This document shows, one piece after another, positions 1 through 7,276 of a stretch of 20,453 bases of DNA. The notes under the pieces were generated by a model. That model did not search any database. It saw only the letters and a program-made list of their open reading frames with translations, and was not told where the DNA came from. The DNA comes from CAVURW01 sp963743595 (GTDB lineage: Bacteria; Verrucomicrobiota; Verrucomicrobiia; Methylacidiphilales; UBA1321). The first letter of the stretch is position 1; the number at the start of each line of letters is the position of its first letter. Location of the stretch: the NCBI GenBank assembly GCA_963743595.1, contig CAVURW010000034.1, forward strand, positions 1 to 20,453, in the 5' to 3' direction. Made by a program: the position numbers and the translations under genes.

Positions 1-21
1 GAAGGCGCTTCAGAAACGGTG

Positions 22-1323
22 TTAGATGACCGTGTTATCGGGAACGACCGCACCCTTCGGAATCACGACAATCCCATCGCGGATGTAGAAATTCTCTCCA
101 TCTTGATTAGCCGGTTTTCCTTCAGGTGTGATGCGTACATTCTGTCCGATGCGCGCGTTTTTATCGACGATCGCCCGCTCAATGTGAGAGTTCTTGCCAA
201 TTCCCATCAGCGGCACGCCACTAGTATCCGAATCACGCTTCTGTTTCTCGTCTTCGTAATTGTCCAAGCCCATGATGATAGAATCTTTGATCACGCAACC
301 GGAGTCGATGCGACTGCGAATTCCGATGAGCGAGTGCTCGATCTTAGCTTCAACGATGATGCAACCTTCGGCGATGACGGCGAGATCGACCTGACTACGC
401 ACCAACTTCGATGCAGGAAGATTTCGTGCGTGCGTATAGATCGGGGCCTTTGTATCGAAGAAATTGAACTTCGGCACTGGCGCGGTGAGGTCTAGGTTTG
501 CTTCGTAGAATGCCTTAATGGTACCGATGTCTTCCCAATAACCTTGATAAACGTAGGAGAAGACCCGGCTACTGCGGATCAGCTCCGGAATGACGTGCTT
601 ACCGAAATCGACCTGCTTACCAGCCAGGGCTTGTTGGAGAACGTCTTTATTGAAGACGTAGATACCCATCGAGGCGAGGTAGAGCTCTTCATCTGGTTTT
701 GCGTCAAACCGTTTGAGTGAAGCTGCATTCAGGCGGAGTTCATTTAAGAGCGCGGGATCTTTCGGCTTTTCTTCAAAGCGCGTGATCAAACCGCTGTCAT
801 CCACTTCCATAATGCCGAAGGAAGTGGCGTCTTGGCGGTTCACCGGAATGGTGGCCACGGTGACATCGGCTTTGTTGAAAATGTGTTGGTCAACGATGTG
901 CTCGTAATCCATGCGGTAGAGTTGATCACCGCTCAGGATGAGGACATATTTGTGCTCGCAGTTATTAAAGTGGTGCAGGTTTTGACGAACGGCATCAGCG
1001 GTGCCTTGGTACCAAGAACTGCCCGTAGGCGTCTGCTGAGCAGCAACGATTTCTACGAAGCCATTCGAATAGACATCGAAATTATAGCTTTGTTGCACGT
1101 GCCGGTGCAGGGATGAGCTATTAAACTGGGTCAGCAAGAAAATGCGTAGCAGGCTCGAGTTAATGCAGTTGCTGATGGGAATATCGACCAGTCGATATTT
1201 TCCTGCCAGGGGAACTGCGGGTTTAGAACGGTCCTTAGTTAAAGGGAAGAGGCGAGTTCCGGCGCCTCCGCCAAGAATGACTGAAATGACATCGCGGGGA
1301 TCGTAGTGCTCATATTGCTCCAT
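22..1323 (-). CDS. glgC: Glucose-1-phosphate adenylyltransferase (ADP-glucose pyrophosphorylase)
   Basis: The enzyme makes ADP-glucose from glucose-1-phosphate and ATP, the committed step of bacterial glycogen synthesis in the cytosol. The 433-residue protein has the nucleotide-binding signature GGGAGTRLFPLT (18-29) followed by KPAVPLAGKYRLVDIP (34-49), the active-site stretch SGDQLYRMDY (131-140, D133), the sugar-phosphate Lys in FEEKPK (183-188) and YWEDIGT (262-268), then a C-terminal part with the hexapeptide periodicity of a left-handed beta-helix. The GGGAGTRL form and the following segment resemble plant and cyanobacterial enzymes more than the enterobacterial GGRGTRL type, so allosteric control may differ from E. 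coli; this is inference. The length is normal. The ATG at 1321-1323 gives the expected N-terminus. No other glg gene is in the window. It is divergent from the gene at 1455, with a palindrome between them. Confidence 0.96.
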   Translation of the reverse strand: MEQYEHYDPRDVISVILGGGAGTRLFPLTKDRSKPAVPLAGKYRLVDIPISNCINSSLLRIFLLTQFNSSSLHRHVQQSYNFDVYSNGFVEIVAAQQTPTGSSWYQGTADAVRQNLHHFNNCEHKYVLILSGDQLYRMDYEHIVDQHIFNKADVTVATIPVNRQDATSFGIMEVDDSGLITRFEEKPKDPALLNELRLNAASLKRFDAKPDEELYLASMGIYVFNKDVLQQALAGKQVDFGKHVIPELIRSSRVFSYVYQGYWEDIGTIKAFYEANLDLTAPVPKFNFFDTKAPIYTHARNLPASKLVRSQVDLAVIAEGCIIVEAKIEHSLIGIRSRIDSGCVIKDSIIMGLDNYEDEKQKRDSDTSGVPLMGIGKNSHIERAIVDKNARIGQNVRITPEGKPANQDGENFYIRDGIVVIPKGAVVPDNTVI

Positions 1324-1360
1324 GAGGGTGATTGTATGCTCAACTTTGCGGCTGACCAGA

Positions 1361-1394
1361 ATTATGTGATCGCGATTAGCGCGTTAATTGCGAT
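1361..1394. promoter_or_regulatory. 26-bp imperfect palindrome in the glgC divergent promoter region
   Basis: Positions 1369-1394 form a dyad in which 11 of 13 base pairs match and the two others are G/T, so the outer arms ATCGC/GCGAT and inner ATTA/TAAT pair. It sits directly upstream, on the minus strand, of CATAAT (complement of 1361-1366), a five-of-six match to a -10 box about 40 bases before the glgC start. A repressor or activator site is the simplest reading; a transcribed hairpin is also possible because the mismatches become G-U pairs in RNA. No -35 box is convincing. Confidence 0.35.
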
Positions 1395-1454
1395 GGGGAC
1401 GAGTGCTGGGAAATTACTTGAATAGAGGTCATTGGAGAGATCACAGTAGCGAGA

Positions 1455-1997
1455 ATGAGACTTCTTGATTTGTTGCCAGGCACTCAGGTGCTTCACCCGG
1501 AATTTGGGCTCGGAGACGTAAAGGTTTTGAGCGAAAAGTTTGTGGAGATACTGTTTAACGACGGTCGCAAGACGTTCAATGAGCAGAATGTGGATGTGCT
1601 GAAGGCGACTGGTGCTCGTGTGAAGGTGGAAGGGCTGGAAAAGCCGTTGAACGAGGTGCTGCGGGGAATTGTAAACGAGGTGGTTCGCGAGCTCGATCTA
1701 GGGCTCGATTTCAACGAAGTGACCCCGGAGCTGGGCGTGCGCTGGCATGGTGGCCGCGTGATTATGGAACCGCGCGACAAATCACTGGCACCGAAGGAGA
1801 TCGATCTGGAAGTGTTTTTCCACAAGATCGTGATGATCCGCGATAACCTTCGCGTGCTGGAACAGAAAATCAATGCACACCCGAAGCTGAACGATGCGGA
1901 GCGTGTGGAATTGGAATTTTACATCACGAAAAGCTACGGGACGCTCTCGACATTCAACCTCCTGTTTAAGGAGAAGCACCAGAGCTTTAAGGCGTAA
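1455..1997 (+). CDS. Conserved protein of unknown function, Tudor/CarD-like N-terminus
   Basis: I do not recognise the whole 180-residue protein. Residues 10-50 contain G-x-x-V-HPEFGLGDV followed by a short beta-rich run (VEILFNDGRKTF), the pattern of small SH3/Tudor-like barrels found in CarD and at the end of UvrD-type helicases, where they touch RNA polymerase or other proteins. The rest is predicted mixed, with a conserved-looking WHGGRVIMEPRD (near 97-108) and a helical C-terminal half rich in charged residues (roughly 120-180) that could dimerise. There is no signal peptide or membrane segment, so it is likely cytosolic. The ATG at 1455 lacks a strong ribosome site. It faces glgC divergently and ends 2 bases before the stop of the next, opposite-strand gene. 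Confidence 0.75.
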   Translation: MRLLDLLPGTQVLHPEFGLGDVKVLSEKFVEILFNDGRKTFNEQNVDVLKATGARVKVEGLEKPLNEVLRGIVNEVVRELDLGLDFNEVTPELGVRWHGGRVIMEPRDKSLAPKEIDLEVFFHKIVMIRDNLRVLEQKINAHPKLNDAERVELEFYITKSYGTLSTFNLLFKEKHQSFKA

Positions 1998-1999
1998 TC

Positions 2000-2767
2000 C
2001 TACGGCTCGCCCAGCAATTTCTTAAGTAACGGTTCCATCGCATCCGCCCAGATCTGGTAGCCGTGTTCGTCTGGATGAAGATGATCGGGCTTCATGCCCT
2101 TCCAATTCGTATCGGTTTTTCCGTCTGGTTTTGTGGTAACTATAGGGGGCATGAGCGGAACCAGATCGAGATAAAATACGGTCTTTTGATCATCCAATCC
2201 CTTGATGATCGCATCGGCTGCGGTCATTTTTTCACCGGCTCGTTGGTTCGGCGTAATGCTCAGGAGAATGATTTTTGCGGAGGGAAACATCTGTTCTGTT
2301 TCGGTCACGACCGCCTTAACGCCGGCAGCGATCTCCTCCGGTGTGTTCTTGATGTTGTTAGTGCCGATCATGATGACCGCGACCTTCGGCGTCTGCTTGG
2401 AGATATCGAGGTTCTCCATGCGCCAAAGCACATTTTGGGTCGTATCTCCGCCCACGCCGAAGTCCATGGCATTTCGTTTGCCGTAAAACTGATCCCACAC
2501 CTTTTTGCCGGCACCAAGCCAACCCGCAGTAATCGAATCGCCGATGAACATGACGTCGCAGCTCTTGGCTTGAAAGGCGGCCACTTGCGCTTTAACGCCG
2601 TCGAGCTTGCCGTGCATCGTCGAGTATTTGCTGCCATCCGGCTGAGTTGGGTCAGTGGATGCTGATGGCGTAGCGGCCGGAGAATTTGGGATTGAAACGA
2701 CGTTGGTTTGAGCTTTTAGCCCTGCTGCGGAACAGAAGAGGAGAAGAATGAAAAGACGTAAGGACAT
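2000..2767 (-). CDS. Secreted SGNH/GDSL-family esterase
   Basis: Probably an exported acyl or acetyl esterase of the SGNH hydrolase family, of the subgroup related to PAF-acetylhydrolase beta/gamma subunits. Counting from the ATG at 2767, residues 1-20 are a signal peptide ending near LKAQ. Then comes a Pro/Ser/Thr-rich spacer (about 21-48) and the catalytic blocks: FIGDSIT with nucleophile S78, GVGGDT with the oxyanion Gly (104-109), IGTNN (134-138) and PDHLHPDEHGY with D228 and H231. All four SGNH blocks are intact, so activity is expected; the substrate could be an acetylated plant polysaccharide. An upstream TTG at 2818 is open in frame but would place 17 residues before the signal peptide, so I prefer 2767. 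It follows the large kinase-like gene on the same strand by about 100 bases and may be co-transcribed. Confidence 0.9.
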   Translation of the reverse strand: MSLRLFILLLFCSAAGLKAQTNVVSIPNSPAATPSASTDPTQPDGSKYSTMHGKLDGVKAQVAAFQAKSCDVMFIGDSITAGWLGAGKKVWDQFYGKRNAMDFGVGGDTTQNVLWRMENLDISKQTPKVAVIMIGTNNIKNTPEEIAAGVKAVVTETEQMFPSAKIILLSITPNQRAGEKMTAADAIIKGLDDQKTVFYLDLVPLMPPIVTTKPDGKTDTNWKGMKPDHLHPDEHGYQIWADAMEPLLKKLLGEP

Positions 2768-2868
2768 GAATCTTAAACGGCTAATTTCGCAAAAAGTCGC
2801 GGAACTTCTTCCGCACAATTCGTCAATAGTTGCCCAGAGGAGACCTCGCGAAATCGAGAACGCTGCGA

Positions 2869-5800
2869 TTACGCGGGTGCCGAGGTGTAGAGTTCCGCAA
2901 GCAGCGTTTGGAGTCTCTCCAGCTTGTACGGTTTTTGGAGAACGGCGGTGAAGCCGAACTTCTTAAACTCGCGCATGGCAGGGTGATCCAGGTGACCGGA
3001 GGAGGCGATGATCTTGGCGTTCGGATTGATCTTATTGATCGTCGGCAAGGCATCAGCACCGCCGAGACCAGAGGGAATGATGAGATCCATCAAGATGATA
3101 TCGAAGGGCACGTTGGTCGCTTTGGCTTTGGCGGCTGCGGCGATCGCTTGAGAACCATCGGTCGTGGTGGTGACTTGGTAGCCTAAGTTCACCAACATGC
3201 GGCTGAGAATATCCAGGATCATCGGCTCGTCGTCCATGAGGAGCACGCGGAGTTTCCGGTTGATGGTCGGGGCTGCTTCATCGTTGGAATCGCGGAGATC
3301 ATGGCGATAGGGCAGGTAGATCATCACGGTGGTCCCGATTCCCGGAGTGGAGGCGAGGTTGAGGTGGCCTCCCAGCTTTTCCACAAGAGTGCGTGCGTCA
3401 TTGAGACCGAGTCCCCGAGCGCCTGGTTTCGTGGAGAAATGCCGCTCGAAGATGTGGCTCTTGATCTTGTGCGGGATGCCGGGACCGTTATCGGCGATCG
3501 TGACTAAGACATAATTTCCGGGTTCCAGATTGCCTACGGCTTCGAATTTATCTGCAGGGATATCCTCGGCTGTAAACTGGATGATTCCAGAGGAGCCAGA
3601 CTGCAGGCTGTTCGTGACGATGCATTTTACGGCATTGCCGAGCGCTTCTGGATCGATATTTACTTCTGGTAGCTCCTTCGGCAGTGCAAAATGGGTCTTC
3701 CAGCTGCTGCCGCGAATCATCGGAATGGTGACTTCGTTCAAGAACGGTTCCAGATTCGTGGAGCGCCGCGCCATGCTCACCGTGGGCTCGACCGGGATTG
3801 TGGCAGTGATAACATCCAGCGTTTCACGGGATTTATTAAGCGCACGTTCCATGTCCTGAAGCCGCGTAATGACGACGGGCTGCGCCGTGGCGAGCCTGCG
3901 GATGACGGTGACATGCTCCAGCAACTGGGCGAGGAGGGCTTGGAAGTCGTTTTGAATCTTCTGGGCCGCTTCTGCCGAGACGCGTGAGGTCTGAGCCGAG
4001 ATGATCGCCTGATCCAGCGCCTTTTCGTCGGTCAAATCGACAGCTTCCACGAGGAGGCGATCGACTTCCTGGGTCTCAGTGCTTGTGATCGGCGTGAAAT
4101 CGACTTCTAGTTCGATCCACGTCGTGTCTTTCTTTTGGATTCGGCAGGTGAGGTTGATTTGCTCGCCCGCGAAAGCGCGATTTACCGCGTCTTGAAATGC
4201 GGGCTGATCTTCCTCGTGAATATCGGTGAGGAAGGCGTTGCTCTCGGGATTACGGCTGTAGCCGAGAATGCGGGTGTAGGATTCGGTCGCCCAGAGCATC
4301 ACGCCCTCCGAGTTCATGACCACCATGATGTTTGATACGCCTGCCTGCAGGTTATTCAAAATGAGGCCGAGCGCGGGGTCGAGTCCGCCTTCAGCGACGG
4401 CGGCGGTTGGAGCCTTGGAGAGCTGCTCCGTCAGAGCGCTGATCTGATCTTTCGAGGTAGTGAGCTCGTTCCGAAGGTAGGCCGCCTGGTCACGCAACTC
4501 TGCGTTTTGATTGACGAGGTGATCGGCTCGAGCCTGAATGCTAGTCCTCTGTTCTTTCAACTCCGCAGTGGCGACTTTGAAAACGGAGACTTGCTCAGTG
4601 AACTCGGTGACTTTCGCTGTAAGCGAGGAGATTTCTGCCCGGCTCATTTCGGCCTCTTGATGGAAGCGCTTGGCCTCCAGCGAGAGCTCTGTGTTTTGTG
4701 CCGTAAGCTCGTTAACTTTCGCCAGCAATTCCTCGTTTTTACCTGCCAGATCGGAAGAAAAGGTGCCTGCTAACGTGATCTGATCTTTCAGGGATTCGAT
4801 CTTCGTTTCCAGTCCGCTAATTTCTGAGCGGAGGGACTCTACGACTCCGCTATTTTCCTGCGAATGTTGGGTGAGGGCGTCCAACTGAGACTTAAGTGCG
4901 GCATTTTCCGAAACGAGCTCGCCGTTCTTCCCCTCGCTGGCTGCGAGACGATTATTCAACTCAGAATCGACCGCTGGGGCGGCCGACGAAGCCTCGAGTG
5001 CCGTGAGCTTCTGCTGTAGTTGTGCGTTTTCGTCTTTTAACGAAGCGATAGAAGCGGTGAGGGATGCGTTCTCGGTTTGGATCTGTTCCAGAGCAGACTT
5101 CTCTTGTTCCAGGGAAGTAATCTTGGCGGTGAGGGAGGCCTTTTCACTGTCGATTTGCTCCGCGTTAGGACCGGATTGAGTGAGGAGCTGGCTCTTTTCT
5201 TGCTCCAGTTTCTCCACGTTTTGCTTGAGCGAAGCGATTTCTTCGCTGAGGGCATTCGAGTCTGCAATGACCGATTCAAGACCAGCGATGCGCTCAATTA
5301 GAGACTGGTTCTTTGCTGTGAGATCCGCCAGTTCGGGATCGATTGTCGGTGCGTAGGCCTGCTGCTGTTCCAATTGAATAACTTTGGCGCGCATCAATTC
5401 CCGCTCGTCTTTGAGAGACGACATTTCTTGAAGCAGATCGAAATTATTCTGGAGCGCTTCTTGGAGCTCTTGTTTTGCAGAGTCCAGCTCACCCGATTTG
5501 GCGCTAGTGGGCGGATGGGGTGGCGTCTCGAAATCGAATTTCGGAAGTGGAAGTTCAACCGGCTTCTCGACCGGCTTGTCGTCAACCGGAGCGGTTTGCT
5601 TCAAAGCCGGGGTGGCTGGTGCTTCTTCAGGCTTGGGAGAGGGTGTTTCTGCAGGAGTAACGGCGTCCGGGGCGGGTGCCTGGAGATCGCCAGTTTTTGT
5701 TTTTGAGCCAGGCTTGCCTGAGTAGAAAGCGGAGAGGTCGAATTGGGCTTTAGGTTTCGGTGGCGGTGTGTCGAGGTCTGCGCCGAGATTGGGGTTGATT

Positions 5801-6207
5801 TCCAAGGGATTGTTGTTTTTCGGTTCCTCAGTCTTCTTTGGGACATAGGGCTCGTCGGAGGGATCGAAAGCCAAAAAAGTATTAGGAGGAGTGGCGGGGG
5901 TAGATTTTACTTGTGATGCGGGCGGGAATTTAGAGGTGGAGCTAACGGAGGCTGGCATCGAGGGCTGCGTCGTGGGCCGTTCTGGTGGGATGTAGAGCTC
6001 ATCGTTCGGGTCAACAGCCAGGAAGCTCGTACCGGACTGGGATCCTTTACTGTTCAGCGCTAAGGTGGGACGGGCACTTGCAGATTTTGGCTGGGCAGGG
6101 GCTGCAGGAGCCGGCGTGGGAACGGGAGCGGCTGCAGGGGGTGGCGTGGGCTTGGCGTCCGCTGTGGAGGATGATCTCTTCGAGAGCGGGAAAAAGGGAA
6201 TCTTCAT
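2869..6207 (-). CDS. Large coiled-coil PAS/HATPase/REC protein, hybrid histidine kinase-like but without the phospho-His
   Basis: Numbering is from the farthest ATG (6351, 1160 residues). Order: Pro/Ala/Ser/Thr-rich, probably disordered N-terminus (about 50-285) holding two copies of an FLA-V/F-DP-N/S-DE motif (110-123, 159-172); long coiled coil (about 285-650); PAS domain (about 660-775, GYSRNPES near 697); a helix pair where the DHp domain should be (780-850); HATPase_c with N914, DNGPGIP (954-960), FERHFSTK and GARGLGL (977-983); and a C-terminal receiver with D1039-D1041, phospho-acceptor D1089, SS at 1117-1118 and K1140. The usual AHDFNNLL motif appears as IQNDFQALL, with Asn801 where His should be. 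There is no membrane segment, so it is cytosolic. I place the start at the ATG at 6207 (residue 49) because AAGGA lies 9 bases upstream, while the ATG at 6351 has no such site and precedes repeat-like sequence. Function unknown; a signalling scaffold is plausible. Confidence 0.9.
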   Translation of the reverse strand: MKIPFFPLSKRSSSTADAKPTPPPAAAPVPTPAPAAPAQPKSASARPTLALNSKGSQSGTSFLAVDPNDELYIPPERPTTQPSMPASVSSTSKFPPASQVKSTPATPPNTFLAFDPSDEPYVPKKTEEPKNNNPLEINPNLGADLDTPPPKPKAQFDLSAFYSGKPGSKTKTGDLQAPAPDAVTPAETPSPKPEEAPATPALKQTAPVDDKPVEKPVELPLPKFDFETPPHPPTSAKSGELDSAKQELQEALQNNFDLLQEMSSLKDERELMRAKVIQLEQQQAYAPTIDPELADLTAKNQSLIERIAGLESVIADSNALSEEIASLKQNVEKLEQEKSQLLTQSGPNAEQIDSEKASLTAKITSLEQEKSALEQIQTENASLTASIASLKDENAQLQQKLTALEASSAAPAVDSELNNRLAASEGKNGELVSENAALKSQLDALTQHSQENSGVVESLRSEISGLETKIESLKDQITLAGTFSSDLAGKNEELLAKVNELTAQNTELSLEAKRFHQEAEMSRAEISSLTAKVTEFTEQVSVFKVATAELKEQRTSIQARADHLVNQNAELRDQAAYLRNELTTSKDQISALTEQLSKAPTAAVAEGGLDPALGLILNNLQAGVSNIMVVMNSEGVMLWATESYTRILGYSRNPESNAFLTDIHEEDQPAFQDAVNRAFAGEQINLTCRIQKKDTTWIELEVDFTPITSTETQEVDRLLVEAVDLTDEKALDQAIISAQTSRVSAEAAQKIQNDFQALLAQLLEHVTVIRRLATAQPVVITRLQDMERALNKSRETLDVITATIPVEPTVSMARRSTNLEPFLNEVTIPMIRGSSWKTHFALPKELPEVNIDPEALGNAVKCIVTNSLQSGSSGIIQFTAEDIPADKFEAVGNLEPGNYVLVTIADNGPGIPHKIKSHIFERHFSTKPGARGLGLNDARTLVEKLGGHLNLASTPGIGTTVMIYLPYRHDLRDSNDEAAPTINRKLRVLLMDDEPMILDILSRMLVNLGYQVTTTTDGSQAIAAAAKAKATNVPFDIILMDLIIPSGLGGADALPTINKINPNAKIIASSGHLDHPAMREFKKFGFTAVLQKPYKLERLQTLLAELYTSAPA

Positions 6208-6360
6208 TGTGGAAGATCCTTTACGCGGAAGCGTGGGCGGCAATGCTTCACCGACCGGCGTCGGTTTTTCGTTTTTCGGGCCTTGCGCGAATGAAAAGCC
6301 TTTAAACTTTACTCCGTCGCCGTTGCTGGGGAGGGGTGGAGGGGAGCCCATAGGATTGTC
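6208..6360. repeat. Possible dispersed repeat element upstream of the kinase-like gene
   Basis: On the minus strand this stretch is open and would add 48 residues (including KNEKPTPVGEALPPTLPRKG) to the kinase-like protein. Its Pro-rich, G/C-run composition (CCCCTCCACCCCTCCCC near 6331-6348) and wording resemble the short dispersed extragenic repeats that give spurious Pro/Arg-rich ORFs in many bacterial genomes. A small perfect hairpin with 6-bp arms (ACCGAC/GTCGGT) lies at 6250-6265. There is only one copy in this window, so its repeat nature is inference from appearance. Confidence 0.25.
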
Positions 6361-6569
6361 TTTTAGGAGGTTCTTCTGGTTTCTTATTTAGGAGCAAGAA
6401 GGAACCATTATCAGGAGTTTTGGTTAAGGATTTGGTTCTGGCAAGTTCGGAAAGTGAAGAAGAGGGAGGATCAGGCGGGAGCTCCCACCGGACACCTACC
6501 CATTTTTATCGCAATTGTGCTATCACAAGCAATGCGTAAAGACAATGTAATTGGATGTGATCGCGTGGG
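6361..6569. other. Intergenic region between DUF4126 gene and kinase-like gene
   Basis: No convincing gene is seen here. The stretch probably carries the promoter of the minus-strand kinase-like gene. It contains a 14-base dyad TTGTGCTATCACAA at 6515-6528 and purine-rich plus-strand sequence at 6440-6475. No -35/-10 pair stands out, and I see no terminator with a U-run for the DUF4126 gene that ends at 6570. Confidence 0.5.
6515..6528. promoter_or_regulatory. 14-bp dyad TTGTGCTATCACAA, possible operator
   Basis: Perfect 5-base arms (TTGTG/CACAA) around a 4-base centre, about 42 bases after the DUF4126 stop and upstream of the kinase-like gene. The arms recall CRP/FNR-type TGTGA-N6-TCACA sites but the spacing is shorter. 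Chance occurrence of a 5-bp arm is not rare, so support is weak. Confidence 0.25.
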
Positions 6570-7154
6570 TTATAACGCAGCCTGTTTCAATCGCCATAAT
6601 TTGGACTGCGCCAATGATTTCCAGAAAACGGCTAGAAGCAACAGGCATGCCGGGATGGTGATCAAACAGATCGTGATTCCAAAAACGATAGCGATGCAGG
6701 CGATCAGCGAGAATATCCAGGAGATCGCTAGCTCCCCGACGTTCCAGACAAGGCTAAAGAGTCCCCCGGTGGCGGCTTCTGCTGGAATCATAAGTGCGCG
6801 GAGGGCCGTCACGCCCACGTGGGTTACTGTCGACGTTCCCCCACCGAGGAACGCGGCCAAAGTCCACTGGATGATGGGGTTATGAAGCGTCCCCAAGGGA
6901 GCCGCCATGAGGAGTGTCCCAGCTACGAATGCCAAGGGTGTGGCTGCCGCTTTCAGCCCTGTGCTGACGACCGGAATGAAGTAGCCGAGCGTTTCGACCA
7001 CAGCCGCCGTGCTCAGCACGACGAGCGTAGGAAGTGTGGAAAGCCAAGCTAGACCCTCAGGCAATGCGATTTGGTGAGCCCAGGCCAGCGTGGCGAGGAG
7101 CAGTAAAGGTGCGGTAACGCGTACGCCCGCTGAGACGCTTAACAAGAGTCCCAC
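6570..7154 (-). CDS. DUF4126-family membrane protein
   Basis: A polytopic inner-membrane protein of unknown function, about 194 residues as read from the GTG at 7154. It matches the DUF4126 pattern: an early SAGVRVTAPLLLL segment, a loop with WLSTLPTLVVL, an ETLGYFIPVVSTGLKA segment resembling the family's E-x-x-x-D-K-I-P region, then Gly/Ala-rich helices and two C-terminal hydrophobic helices (near 140-185). The family usually has about 15-20 residues before the first G-x-R motif, but the GTG start leaves only 9. The frame stays open upstream to 7200 and a perfect AGGAGG (complement of 7194-7199) lies 6 bases before a CTG codon at 7185-7187, so translation may really begin there (205 residues). 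It is divergent from the gene at 7277. Confidence 0.8.
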   Translation of the reverse strand: MGLLLSVSAGVRVTAPLLLLATLAWAHQIALPEGLAWLSTLPTLVVLSTAAVVETLGYFIPVVSTGLKAAATPLAFVAGTLLMAAPLGTLHNPIIQWTLAAFLGGGTSTVTHVGVTALRALMIPAEAATGGLFSLVWNVGELAISWIFSLIACIAIVFGITICLITIPACLLLLAVFWKSLAQSKLWRLKQAAL

Positions 7155-7184
7155 GAGTACAAAAGCGATCGGTTCGTTTGTCAG

Positions 7185-7199
7185 CAGAAGAAACCTCCT
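7185..7199 (-). promoter_or_regulatory. Strong ribosome binding site pointing to a CTG start for the DUF4126 gene
   Basis: The minus strand reads AGGAGG-TTTCTT-CTG-CTG, with the consensus site at 7194-7199. It is one of the strongest Shine-Dalgarno sequences in the window and it has no ATG, GTG or TTG in the DUF4126 frame at proper distance, only two consecutive CTG codons (7185-7187 and 7182-7184). The conventional GTG at 7154 is about 39 bases away, too far to use this site. Confidence 0.45.
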
Positions 7200-7276
7200 G
7201 CGTTAAAATAGCCCGAGCCAACCGAGGGAGAAAAGACTTTAAATGTTCTAGCCGACATATAGTCTCCTGACCTGAG

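Noticed and set aside
19..495. 158-residue plus-strand open frame
   Set aside because: Antisense to the C-terminal beta-helix of GlgC; no motif or ribosome site.
2063..2665. 200-residue plus-strand open frame
   Set aside because: Antisense to the SGNH hydrolase whose catalytic blocks are all intact.
6250..6269. Hairpin ACCGAC/GTCGGT followed by TTTTTC on the plus strand, looking like an intrinsic terminator
   Set aside because: No plus-strand gene lies upstream, the stem is only 6 bp, and the region is probably part of a repeat or of the minus-strand coding frame.
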